This document shows positions 7,136-14,136 of a stretch of 14,369 nt of DNA, one piece after another; the stretch's first letter is position 1; every line of letters starts with the position of its first letter. The DNA is taken from assembly GCA_905372205.1 (NCBI GenBank), contig CAJPOH010000004.1, forward strand, positions 1-14,369. Direction: 5' to 3'. Below the pieces are notes generated by a model. It was not told the origin of the DNA and ran no database searches. It was given only the letters and a program-made list of their open reading frames with translations. The position numbers and the translations under genes are program-made. This stretch comes from an uncultured Treponema sp. (GTDB lineage Bacteria; Spirochaetota; Spirochaetia; Treponematales; Treponemataceae).

Positions 7136-7699
7136 TTATGAATTTACTCTTTCTTGATATTCGTTTGTCTCTGTATTTACTAAGATTTTCTCACCTTGTT
7201 TTATAAACAATGGTACACGGACTGTAAGACCAGTTTCTGTTACAATAGGTTTTGTTGCCCCTGAAACAGTGTCTCCTTTTATATAGTTTTCACTCTGTTC
7301 AACTACAAAAATCATCTTTGTAGGTATTTTTACATCAATGGGCTTTTCTTCCCAAATTACAATTTCGTATTCATCACCTTCCCTAAGGTAATGTACTTTT
7401 TCCTTTAGGATATCATTAGGTACTTCAATCTGTTCAAAGCTTTCTGTATCCATAAATACAAAAGCATCTCCATCTTGATATTGATATTGCCCCTTATGCG
7501 TGCTTACAACGGCATCTTCAACATTGTCAGCTGTTTTTATTGTCTGCGTTAAAACAGAACCATCTTTTAAGTTCTTCATTTTAACACGTGCAAAAGCAGC
7601 TCCTTTTCCCGGATTAACAAACTCACGCTCGACCACTAAATATGGGGATCCTTTGTTAATTAAAACTGTCCCCTTAGCAATATCACCACCACGAATCAT
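7136..7699 (-). CDS. efp: Translation elongation factor P
   Basis: Binds the ribosome between the P and E sites and stimulates peptide-bond formation at consecutive prolines. The 187-residue protein starts M-I-R-G-G-D-I-A-K-G-T, as in T. pallidum EF-P from memory. It has the N-terminal KOW-like domain with the loop P-G-K-G at 30-33, whose K32 is the position modified in lysine-type EF-P. The OB domains follow, with FVFMDTESFEQIEV and the C-terminal GLTVRVPLFIKQGEKILVNT signature. The modifying enzyme is not encoded here. An in-frame upstream extension to 7753 (ATG) is rejected: GAGGTG at 7705-7710 is five bases before the ATG at 7699, and the 18 extra residues have no place in the family. Divergent from the phosphofructokinase gene. 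Confidence 0.97.
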   Translation of the reverse strand: MIRGGDIAKGTVLINKGSPYLVVEREFVNPGKGAAFARVKMKNLKDGSVLTQTIKTADNVEDAVVSTHKGQYQYQDGDAFVFMDTESFEQIEVPNDILKEKVHYLREGDEYEIVIWEEKPIDVKIPTKMIFVVEQSENYIKGDTVSGATKPIVTETGLTVRVPLFIKQGEKILVNTETNEYQERVNS

Positions 7700-7761
7700 T
7701 TCATCACCTCTCAAAAGATGAGTTACGTTATCATTTTCTTGTCTTTTTTTCAAGGTAGAGA

Positions 7762-7767
7762 ATTATA
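7762..7767 (-). promoter_or_regulatory. -10 box of efp
   Basis: A perfect TATAAT on the minus strand (7767 to 7762) predicts transcription from about 7755 and a leader of about 55 bases. No good -35 hexamer lies 16-18 bases upstream; that position falls inside the palindromic element at 7779-7852. Confidence 0.45.
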
Positions 7768-7778
7768 AGTGTGTTTTT

Positions 7779-7852
7779 ATATGGATGCATTGATTAATTG
7801 TGACTTGCAAAGCTTGAAGAAATGACGCTAATTAATCAAAAGGCATTCATAT
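7779..7852. mobile_element. Palindromic element, copy 3, between divergent efp and pfp promoters
   Basis: Imperfect inverted repeat with arms at 7779-7799 and 7830-7852, both reading ATATGNATGC...TTGATTAATT from the outside. The left end matches the right end of copy 4 (11971-11993, opposite strand) at about 20 of 23 positions, including the whole GATTAATTGTGA. The central 30 bases show no further symmetry. It fills most of the intergenic region and lies next to the -10 boxes of both flanking genes. Confidence 0.6.
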
Positions 7853-7871
7853 CTCTAATTGAAAAAAACAT

Positions 7872-7894
7872 TGTTATAATGTTAGAATGGAAAG
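7872..7894 (+). promoter_or_regulatory. Extended -10 promoter and ribosome site of pfp
   Basis: TGTTATAAT at 7872-7880 is a perfect extended -10 (TG, one base, TATAAT); such promoters need no strong -35, and none is seen. GGAAAG at 7889-7894 lies six bases before the ATG at 7901. The predicted leader is about 14 bases. Confidence 0.6.
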
Positions 7895-7900
7895 CACGTT

Positions 7901-9559
7901 ATGGGGGCTAAACTAACTATGAAAGAATCTCTTTTACAAACTTTAAGACGTGAATATAAACCTAAATTACCAAGCATATTAATGGAAGATTTTAATCACA
8001 TATCAATTAAAAAAACATCTTTAAAAGAAGTAGAAATGGTAATTAAAAACTCTTTTCCAAAAACAGCTGAGCAACCTTTTATCAGATTGGAAAAATCAAA
8101 AGAGACAGTAAAGAAGGAATATAAAGCTAAAAAGATAGGGGTGATCTTGTCTGGTGGGCAAGCGGCAGGTGGGCATAACGTTATTTCGGGATTGTTTGAT
8201 GCAATGAAAAAGGCTAATCCTGCCTCAATTCTTTATGGTTTTAAGGGAGGACCTTCAGGTCTAATTGAAAATAAATATATCGAAATAACTGCACAACTTT
8301 TGGAACAATATAGGAATACAGGTGGCTTTGACATAATAGGTTCTGGACGCACTAAAATACAAACTCAAGAACAGATAGTTTCTAGCATAGAAACAGCAAA
8401 AAAACTAGACTTAGATGGTTTATTAATTGTTGGAGGTGATGATTCAAACACAAACGCTGCATTTCTTGCAGAGAGCTTTTTAACTCATGGATTAAAAACA
8501 TCGGTTGTAGGTGTGCCAAAGACAATAGATGGAGACTTAAAAAATGACTACATCGAAACATCTTTTGGTTTTGACACTGCAACAAAAACCTATTCAGAAT
8601 TGATTGGAAACATTGCTCGAGATGCTTCATCTGCAAAAAAGTATTGGCATTTCATAAAACTTATGGGGCGTTCTGCAAGCCATATTGCGTTGGAATGTGC
8701 ATTACAAACAGCACCCAATATTTGCTTAATATCTGAAGAAGTAGCTGAAAAAAAAATGACACTGCAGATGATAGCAAAAGAAATTTCAGAAGTTATTCTA
8801 AAGCGTTCACAAAATGGAGAAAATTTTGGTCTTATTTTGGTGCCAGAAGGTTTAATTGAATTTATTCCTGAAATGCAAGCTCTTATTTCAGAACTCAATG
8901 AACTTTTAGGAAAACATTCTTTTAGTTATGATGATAGTGAAGAAGAAAAAGAAAAAGCTCTTTCAAAAGATTTAAGTAAAGTTTCTTTTGCACTTTTCAA
9001 AAGTTTACCAAAAGATGTAGCCCAGCAGCTTTTGCTAGATAGGGATCCACATGGTAATGTTCAAGTTTCTCGTATAGAAACAGAAAAACTATTGATATAT
9101 TTTGTGGAAAAGGAGCTAGAAATGTTGAGAAAAAGTGGCAAGTACAACGGTAAATTTTCGTCCTACTCTCACTTTTTTGGATACGAAGGGAGAAGTGCTT
9201 TTCCTAGCAATTTTGATTGCAATTATTGTTATGCATTAGGCTACACAGCGTTTATATTAATGGAAGAAAAATACACAGGTTACATCGTTTCTGTTAAAGA
9301 TTTAATAAAACCAGCGTCTGAATGGAGTGTTGGAGCAGTACCTTTAGTTTCTATGCTCAATGTGGAGCGAAGAAATACAAAAAACAACTTAGTTATCAAG
9401 AAAGCCTTAGTTGATCTTTCGGGAAAGCCTTTTATGATGTGGCAAGAAATGCAAAAACAATGCAAAGTAAACACTTCTTACCGCTATCCTGGTGCCATTC
9501 AATATTTTGGAATACCGGAACTTGTGGATGCTACGACAATTACGCTGGCAAATAGTTAA
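7901..9559 (+). CDS. pfp: Pyrophosphate--fructose 6-phosphate 1-phosphotransferase, long form
   Basis: Reversibly phosphorylates fructose 6-phosphate to fructose 1,6-bisphosphate with pyrophosphate instead of ATP, the main glycolytic phosphofructokinase step in treponemes. The 552-residue length fits the long PfpB type known from spirochaetes and plants. Key motifs are the phosphate loop LSGGQAAGG at 83-91, GSGR at 147-150, GGDDS at 178-182 (D181 blocks the ATP alpha-phosphate and marks pyrophosphate use), P-K-T-I-D-G-D at 206-212 (K207; catalytic base D210) and the MGR substrate motif at 255-257. Insertions near 320-370 and 400-460 are typical of the long form. The ATG at 7901 has GGAAAG at proper spacing; an in-frame ATG at 7919 is less well supported. 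Two glycosyltransferase genes follow 16 bases later, probably in the same transcript. Confidence 0.96.
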   Translation: MGAKLTMKESLLQTLRREYKPKLPSILMEDFNHISIKKTSLKEVEMVIKNSFPKTAEQPFIRLEKSKETVKKEYKAKKIGVILSGGQAAGGHNVISGLFDAMKKANPASILYGFKGGPSGLIENKYIEITAQLLEQYRNTGGFDIIGSGRTKIQTQEQIVSSIETAKKLDLDGLLIVGGDDSNTNAAFLAESFLTHGLKTSVVGVPKTIDGDLKNDYIETSFGFDTATKTYSELIGNIARDASSAKKYWHFIKLMGRSASHIALECALQTAPNICLISEEVAEKKMTLQMIAKEISEVILKRSQNGENFGLILVPEGLIEFIPEMQALISELNELLGKHSFSYDDSEEEKEKALSKDLSKVSFALFKSLPKDVAQQLLLDRDPHGNVQVSRIETEKLLIYFVEKELEMLRKSGKYNGKFSSYSHFFGYEGRSAFPSNFDCNYCYALGYTAFILMEEKYTGYIVSVKDLIKPASEWSVGAVPLVSMLNVERRNTKNNLVIKKALVDLSGKPFMMWQEMQKQCKVNTSYRYPGAIQYFGIPELVDATTITLANS

Positions 9560-9575
9560 AAATAAGACTTAAAAA

Positions 9576-10697
9576 ATGAAGATATTATTCGTTGTTTCCA
9601 CATTGCAAATGGGTGGAGCTGAGAAAGTTTTAGTAGAACTTGCAAATAGATGGATATGTATGGGGCATTCTGTTTCTGTGTTAACTCTTGATGCAGGCAC
9701 TGATTTTTTTAAACTAGATGAAAGAATAAAGCGTTTTAGATTGGACATAACACGAAAGAGCCGTAAAAACCCAATTCCACACATTAGAATGTTATTTGGA
9801 ATAAAACGTGTTGCAAGAAAAGTGATCCCTGATTATGTGATTAGTTTTGTAGGCAAGACAAATGTTTTTGTGCTTTTGGCTTTGAATGCAAAAAAATATA
9901 AAATAATAGTATGTGAGCATTCTATCATTACTCAAGATGATGTGGATAAATTTGTTGATTTTTTCAGGTTTCGTCTATATCAAAAAGCATATAAGGCAAC
10001 TGTCTTATCAAAGGGAATTAAAAAAGATTTTTTGCTTAAATATACAAAATGCAAAGAAGAAAATGTTATTGTCACTCCTAATTCCATAAATGTTCCTCAC
10101 TCTTTGAAAGATTTTAAGCTAAACTTAAAAGATGTCTGTAATGCAAAAAATGAAAACACAAAGATTATCATAGCTCTTGGGCGTTTTGATGAAGTGAAGA
10201 GGTTTGATCTTTTAATCAATATTTTCTCTCAATTTTATAGAGATTTCTGTGGTAAAGATGATTTTGATGCAAGGCTTATTATTTTTGGAAGTGGAGATGA
10301 AAGGCAATCTTATATTGATCTCATTGCAAACTTAAATATGCAAGAAAAGATATTTATACATGAAAGAGTCTCTAATGTATTTCCAATTTTAGCCCAAGCA
10401 GATATTCTAGCTTGCACCTCAAAATATGAAGGTCTTAGTATGTCTATGTTAGAAGCATTTTATGCAAGAGTTCCTATTATTGCTTTTGATGTTGCAGGTG
10501 TTAATGAATTAATTACAAATGAAGAAACAGGCATATTAGTGGAAGATGAAAACATAGAGAGCTATGTAAGTTGTTTATACAAACTTTTAACAAAACGGCA
10601 ATTACATGATGCAATTATCAACAATGCAAAGGCTAAAGTGCAAGACTATTTGCCCGAGAAGATTGATGATGTATGGTTTAATGAAGTTTTAATATAA
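9576..10697 (+). CDS. GT4-family glycosyltransferase
   Basis: Retaining GT-B fold glycosyltransferase of family 4, which transfers a sugar from a nucleotide-sugar to a lipid or glycan acceptor on the inner face of the membrane. The N-terminus M-K-I-L-F-V-V-S-T-L-Q-M-G-G-A-E-K is typical of the family (GGAE loop near 13-16). The C-terminal domain begins near residue 195 with I-I-A-L-G-R-F-D-E-V-K-R-F, and the donor-binding E-x7-E motif is E285...E293 in KYEGLSMSMLEAF. Length 373 residues is normal. No signal peptide or membrane helix. It begins 16 bases after pfp with no clear Shine-Dalgarno sequence (AAGACTTAAAAA), so translation may depend on coupling or be low. The sugar and acceptor cannot be inferred; an outer-membrane or capsule-like surface glycan is the usual context. 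Confidence 0.9.
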   Translation: MKILFVVSTLQMGGAEKVLVELANRWICMGHSVSVLTLDAGTDFFKLDERIKRFRLDITRKSRKNPIPHIRMLFGIKRVARKVIPDYVISFVGKTNVFVLLALNAKKYKIIVCEHSIITQDDVDKFVDFFRFRLYQKAYKATVLSKGIKKDFLLKYTKCKEENVIVTPNSINVPHSLKDFKLNLKDVCNAKNENTKIIIALGRFDEVKRFDLLINIFSQFYRDFCGKDDFDARLIIFGSGDERQSYIDLIANLNMQEKIFIHERVSNVFPILAQADILACTSKYEGLSMSMLEAFYARVPIIAFDVAGVNELITNEETGILVEDENIESYVSCLYKLLTKRQLHDAIINNAKAKVQDYLPEKIDDVWFNEVLI

Positions 10698-10716
10698 AAA
10701 TAAAGTGGTATCTCAA

Positions 10717-11877
10717 ATGCAAATATATGGAATGTATTTAATAGATAAGATAGCAAGTGGAGGCAATAGACGCAATATAGATATCTTTAATTCAATTGCA
10801 AAAATAGGAGTGCATGTTAGTGTTTTTGTAAATGAAATGTTTAAGGATGAATTTGTTGGTTGCAATGTAGAGCCTATTCCAATAAAACTAAAAAAAGGCA
10901 AACGTGTGAGCGTTCAAATTGCAAAGCAATTAAAAAAATTCTTAACACAAAATAAAGATCGCTTATTTCTTAAAAGCACATTAAATTCAGGTGATAGTTA
11001 TATTATAGTTTTCAATGAAACTAGTTGGGCTAGTAGCAATGTATTAAAGAGTTTTTGTGGTGCTAAAATTATATTTGCATACCGTAGCGACACAGTAGAA
11101 GCGATTAAGGCATTTTTTAAGTATGAAAAGATTAATGTCAAAGATAGGATATTCTTTATACTTCAATATTTAATTACACGTTATAGAGAAAAGTTGATTG
11201 CAAAAAAAGCAAGTTTAATAGTTTTTCAAAGTGAGAATGATAGAAAACATTTTTTTGAAAGAAACAAAGATATTAAAGCTAAAACAACTATTATTCCTAA
11301 TGATGTTTTGCAACCAAGATTTAAAGAAGAATACAAAGACAAGAATAAATCAACATCGTGTGAGCATTTTCTTTTTGTGGGTAGTTACGATATACGAAAA
11401 GGACTCATATTTTTCTTAAAGGCTTTGCTTATAGTGAAAGAAGCTGGTATTCCGTTTAATGCTACTGTTGTGGTTGCGGGAAAAGAACTTCCCTTAATTT
11501 CAAATTTTGTAAGAGAACATAATTTAGGAAGTTTAATAAAGTTTATAACAAATGCAAAAGAAGTTTTTCCGTTTATGATAGACCATGATATTCTTATTGT
11601 TCCATCATTATTTGATAGTTTTCCAAATGTTATTATGGAAGCATTGCATGTGGGCTTACCTATTTTTGCGAGTAACACTTCAGGAATGCCTTATATGTTG
11701 CAAAATGAAAAGTTGCTTTTTGAAGTAGCAAATCCTGATGATATTGCAAAAAAACTCATAGATTGTGCCTCAAATGATGATTATTACCTTGAAATTAAAA
11801 ACTTATGCCATGCACAGAGAAAAAAGTTTGAATTTAATTGGGCTCAAAAGTGGATTTCTGCTATAAAGGAGTGCTAG
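10717..11877 (+). CDS. GT4-type glycosyltransferase, second of pair
   Basis: Second GT-B glycosyltransferase, 386 residues from the ATG at 10717. That start is preferred over an in-frame GTG at 10705 because AGTGG at 10704-10708 lies eight bases upstream, while the GTG has no ribosome site; the site is weak either way. The N-terminal domain has a loop near 13-18 (ASGGNRR). The C-terminal domain starts at FLFVGSYDIRKG (218-229) and carries PSLFDSFPNVIMEALHVGLPI, where the donor motif is D300-x7-E308: the first glutamate is replaced by aspartate. It begins 19 bases after the first glycosyltransferase, so both probably act in one surface-glycan pathway. The stop TAG (11875-11877) is made in part by the palindromic element that starts at 11876, so the natural C-terminus may have been slightly longer. 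Confidence 0.85.
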   Translation: MQIYGMYLIDKIASGGNRRNIDIFNSIAKIGVHVSVFVNEMFKDEFVGCNVEPIPIKLKKGKRVSVQIAKQLKKFLTQNKDRLFLKSTLNSGDSYIIVFNETSWASSNVLKSFCGAKIIFAYRSDTVEAIKAFFKYEKINVKDRIFFILQYLITRYREKLIAKKASLIVFQSENDRKHFFERNKDIKAKTTIIPNDVLQPRFKEEYKDKNKSTSCEHFLFVGSYDIRKGLIFFLKALLIVKEAGIPFNATVVVAGKELPLISNFVREHNLGSLIKFITNAKEVFPFMIDHDILIVPSLFDSFPNVIMEALHVGLPIFASNTSGMPYMLQNEKLLFEVANPDDIAKKLIDCASNDDYYLEIKNLCHAQRKKFEFNWAQKWISAIKEC

Positions 11878-11993
11878 GGAAACGCTGATTAAAGCTAGGC
11901 TACCCCGTCAGCGATAGCTACTAGGCGTACTGCTAGCGTAGCTTCGAAGCTAGCATTTAATCAGCGTTTCTCACAATTAATCAGTGCTTCCTT
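11876..11993. mobile_element. Palindromic MITE-like element, copy 4
   Basis: The outer ends AGGGAAACGCTGATTAA (11876-11892) and, on the other strand, AAGGAAGCACTGATTAA (11993-11977) match at 14 of 17 positions. A second, inner copy of the right end (ATTTAATCAGCGTTTCT, 11955-11971) pairs better with the left end, so the structure may be one element inside the remains of another. The interior CTGCTAGCGTAGCTTC is shared with copy 1; copy 4 has an additional 25 or so bases (about 11900-11927) with the hairpin-prone AGCGATAGCTA. No ORF. It joins the glycosyltransferase stop codon on one side to a truncated toxin gene on the other. Confidence 0.72.
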
Positions 11994-12094
11994 TCATTGG
12001 GAGAGATAACCAAACAAGGACGCACTTTGTTAATCTTATGCCCTACAGTTGGATCTAGATTTACCAAATAGATATTATATTGAAATACTACCAT
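11981..12094 (-). pseudogene. mazF: Truncated MazF/PemK-type toxin gene
   Basis: Reads M-V-V-F-Q-Y-N-I-Y-L-V-N-L-D-P-T-V-G-H and continues K-I-N-K-V-R-P-C-L-V-I-S-P-N-E, the N-terminal third of a MazF/PemK endoribonuclease (typically YLVNLDPTVGHEI.K.RPC.I.SP.E). After E34 the frame enters the palindromic element, gives R-K-H and stops at 11981-11983. A full toxin has about 110 residues, so the core of the RNase fold and the conserved downstream threonine and serine region are missing. The ATG at 12092-12094 overlaps the stop of the antitoxin gene (GAATGGTAG), the standard mazEF arrangement. The missing two thirds are not on the far side of the element, where the glycosyltransferase gene ends directly, so insertion was accompanied by deletion. 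The product is almost certainly inactive. Confidence 0.85.
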
Positions 12095-12294
12095 TCCCAA
12101 TCAAAATTTTCTGAAGCAGGCACTTCATGCAACACATCTTCAGCCCGTTCGTGCATTTTGCAAAAAGCTTCTTTCCATCCTTCTCTTGGCAATACTTTCA
12201 CAGGTTTTACCACAACAGAATCTTCAATTACTTCCATCTCAACTTTATCTTTTATGGATAGTCTTATACCCTTCGGAACGACTGATAATAGCAT
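12088..12294 (-). CDS. mazE: MazE-like antitoxin (AbrB/MazE type), internally shortened
   Basis: 68-residue antitoxin of the AbrB/MazE/SpoVT family. It would bind and neutralise the MazF toxin with its acidic C-terminus (REGWKEAFCKMHERAED... ending F-D-W-E-W) and repress its own operon with its N-terminal swapped-hairpin domain. The N-terminus reads SVVPKGIRLSIKDKVEMEV. Family members usually have about a dozen more residues here (a GNS after SV.P and a K-x-I-L helix after GIRLP), so the DNA-binding part appears to carry in-frame losses. The ATG at 12294 is chosen over GTG at 12300 because GGAGG (12302-12306) is seven bases upstream. The partner toxin gene is truncated, so the antitoxin is an orphan in decay or retained for another role. 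The family call is firm, the function doubtful. Confidence 0.78.
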   Translation of the reverse strand: MLLSVVPKGIRLSIKDKVEMEVIEDSVVVKPVKVLPREGWKEAFCKMHERAEDVLHEVPASENFDWEW

Positions 12295-12328
12295 AAACAC
12301 ACCTCCTCAAGTAAGTAATTACATTGTG

Positions 12329-12357
12329 ATTGTAGGACACGTATTAAAACTTGTCAA
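12329..12357 (-). promoter_or_regulatory. Sigma-70 promoter of the mazE operon
   Basis: On the minus strand a perfect TTGACA (12352-12357) and TACAAT (12329-12334, five of six) are separated by exactly 17 bases. Transcription would start near 12322, giving a leader of about 28 bases that contains the strong GAGGAGG ribosome site. This is one of the best promoters in the window although it drives a broken toxin-antitoxin pair. Confidence 0.75.
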
Positions 12358-12443
12358 TATTTTCTATTTTTGGAATGGCACAATATTTCAGCTTCAGCAA
12401 ATTGATTTAGCTTCAAATCAGAAACATCTAGTTTAGATGCCAT
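12354..12443 (-). CDS. Possible small ORF or gene remnant between the ABC-F gene and mazE
   Basis: 29-codon open frame beginning M-A-S-K-L-D-V-S-D-L-K-L-N-Q-F-A-E-A-E, with AAGGA seven to eight bases before the ATG at 12441-12443, 33 bases after the ABC-F stop. The first 19 residues look like the start of a real soluble protein, then it runs into the mazE promoter and stops at 12354-12356. It may be the stump of a deleted gene; I do not recognise the family. An 8-base inverted repeat (GAATGGCA 12373-12380, TGCCATTC 12438-12445) frames it. No separate terminator for the ABC-F gene is obvious. Confidence 0.3.
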   Translation of the reverse strand: MASKLDVSDLKLNQFAEAEILCHSKNRKY

Positions 12444-12476
12444 TCTTGTGTCCTTAAAGTCTCGAGGAAAAAATCA

Positions 12477-14126
12477 TTATATTTGTATCTTTTTTAAGGC
12501 ATCTCCATAAAGATTTGCACGAGTTTTTTTCACTTCTTCACTTTCGATGTATTCGTCAAAAGTCATCATCTTATCGATTATACCATTAGGAGTAATTTCA
12601 ACAATTCTATTAGCAATGGAAGAAATGAACTCATGATCGTGTGAATTAAAAAGAAGCACGCCATTAAAATCAAGCAAAGCATTGTTTAAACTCGTAATTG
12701 CTTCCAAGTCGAGATGGTTTGTAGGTTCATCTAAAATAAGAACATTAGCTCCAGAAAGCATTAAACGAGAAAGCATACATCGCACCTTCTCTCCTCCCGA
12801 AAGTACTTTAACAGACTTCAAAGCTTCATCACCTGAAAAAAGCATTCTTCCAAGAAAGCCTCTAATATAAGCTTCATCTTGCTCTTTAGAAAATTGACGC
12901 AACCAATTAACCAGGTTTAAATCTGTTTCAAAGAAATGTGCATTATCTTTTGGCAGATAGGCAAAAGATGTTGTTTGCCCCCATTTAAGATTATCTTCAT
13001 AACCTTTGATTGTGTTAGTGATGATGTCAAAAAGATAGGTTTTTGCAAGGTGTTCTTGCCCCACAAAAGCAATTTTATCAGTTCTATTAATGGTGAGAGA
13101 AAAATTATTCAACAATTGTCTTGTTTCTTTTTCATCAGAAAAGGTGTAGCTAAGATTTTCTATTGATAACACATTGTTTCCTATTTCACGCTCTGCCTTA
13201 AAATTGATATATGGAAACTTTCTTGTGGTAACTTCAATTTCTTCAAGAGCCAGTTTATCATATATCTTTTTACGACTGGTTGCCTGCCTACTTTTAGAAG
13301 CATTCGAAGCAAAACGCAAAATGAACTCTCTCAAATCTTTCATCTTATCTTCACGACGCTTTTGCATATCTTTTGCCTGACGTTGCATAATTTGGCTCAT
13401 CTGATACCAGAAATCATAGTTTCCTGAATAAAGACGTATCTTTGTGTAATCAATATCGCAAATGTGAGTGCAAACAGAGTTGAGAAAATGTCTATCATGA
13501 GAGACTACAATGACAATATTTGGAAAATCAATTAAAAAGTCTTCTAAAAAGTGAATAGATTCAAGGTCAAGACCGTTAGTAGGCTCGTCCAACAATAAAA
13601 TATCAGGAGTTCCAAAAATTGCTTGTGCAAGCAAAACACGAACCTTTTGATTTTCACTTAAAGAAACCATCATGCTGTTATGGTATTGTTCTTCAAGCCC
13701 TAAGCCTGAAAGAAGCTTCTCTATTTGGTTTTCACTTTCCCAGCCACCCAGCTCTCCAAACTCTTCTTCAAGCTCTGCAGCCTTAATTCCATCACTTTCA
13801 GAAAAATCTTCTTTCGCATAAATAGCCTCACGCTCTTTCATCACGCTAGCTAATCTAGGGAAACCTTTATAAACAGTCTCTTTCACACTAAATTCATCAA
13901 AAGCAAAATGGTCTTGCCTCAAGATTGCCATACGCTTTCCTGTAGTTATACTAATCTCTCCAGTGTCTGCCTGCAACTCGCCTGAAAGCACTTTTAGAAA
14001 AGTAGATTTTCCAGCACCATTTGCCCCTATAATGCCATAGCAATTTCCTTCAACAAATTTTAGAGAAACATCTTTGAATAAAGGCTTTTCTCTAAACTTT
14101 AAACTCAAATTATTGATTGTAATCAT
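12477..14126 (-). CDS. ABC-F ATPase, YbiT/YkpA type
   Basis: Cytoplasmic twin-ATPase of the ABC-F family, which lacks membrane domains and acts at the ribosome. Of the E. coli members it most resembles YbiT (residues 35-300) and, in the second half, Firmicutes YkpA. Domain 1: Walker A GANGAGKST at 34-42, a degenerate signature LSENQ at 156-160, Walker B ILLLDEP at 176-182 and SHDR at 209-212. The basic, coiled interdomain linker (about 213-310) contains RFASNASKSRQATSR, typical of the subgroup. Domain 2: degenerate Walker A GQEHLAKT at 356-363 (the second glycine is alanine), intact signature LSGGE at 442-446, Walker B VLILDEP at 462-468 and SHDH at 495-498. Length 549 residues is normal. There is no Shine-Dalgarno site before the ATG at 14126; a promoter close by suggests a nearly leaderless message. 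A role in antibiotic resistance is possible but not indicated. Confidence 0.93.
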   Translation of the reverse strand: MITINNLSLKFREKPLFKDVSLKFVEGNCYGIIGANGAGKSTFLKVLSGELQADTGEISITTGKRMAILRQDHFAFDEFSVKETVYKGFPRLASVMKEREAIYAKEDFSESDGIKAAELEEEFGELGGWESENQIEKLLSGLGLEEQYHNSMMVSLSENQKVRVLLAQAIFGTPDILLLDEPTNGLDLESIHFLEDFLIDFPNIVIVVSHDRHFLNSVCTHICDIDYTKIRLYSGNYDFWYQMSQIMQRQAKDMQKRREDKMKDLREFILRFASNASKSRQATSRKKIYDKLALEEIEVTTRKFPYINFKAEREIGNNVLSIENLSYTFSDEKETRQLLNNFSLTINRTDKIAFVGQEHLAKTYLFDIITNTIKGYEDNLKWGQTTSFAYLPKDNAHFFETDLNLVNWLRQFSKEQDEAYIRGFLGRMLFSGDEALKSVKVLSGGEKVRCMLSRLMLSGANVLILDEPTNHLDLEAITSLNNALLDFNGVLLFNSHDHEFISSIANRIVEITPNGIIDKMMTFDEYIESEEVKKTRANLYGDALKKIQI

Positions 14127-14136
14127 AAGGATGAAG

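Noticed and set aside
7700-7753. N-terminal extension of EF-P
   Set aside because: GAGGTG is correctly placed before the ATG at 7699 and EF-P proteins start there; the extension has no counterpart in the family as I know it.
12080-12436. 118-codon plus-strand open frame
   Set aside because: It lies antisense to the recognisable mazE and toxin remnant, is serine/threonine rich as expected of a shadow frame and has no ribosome site.
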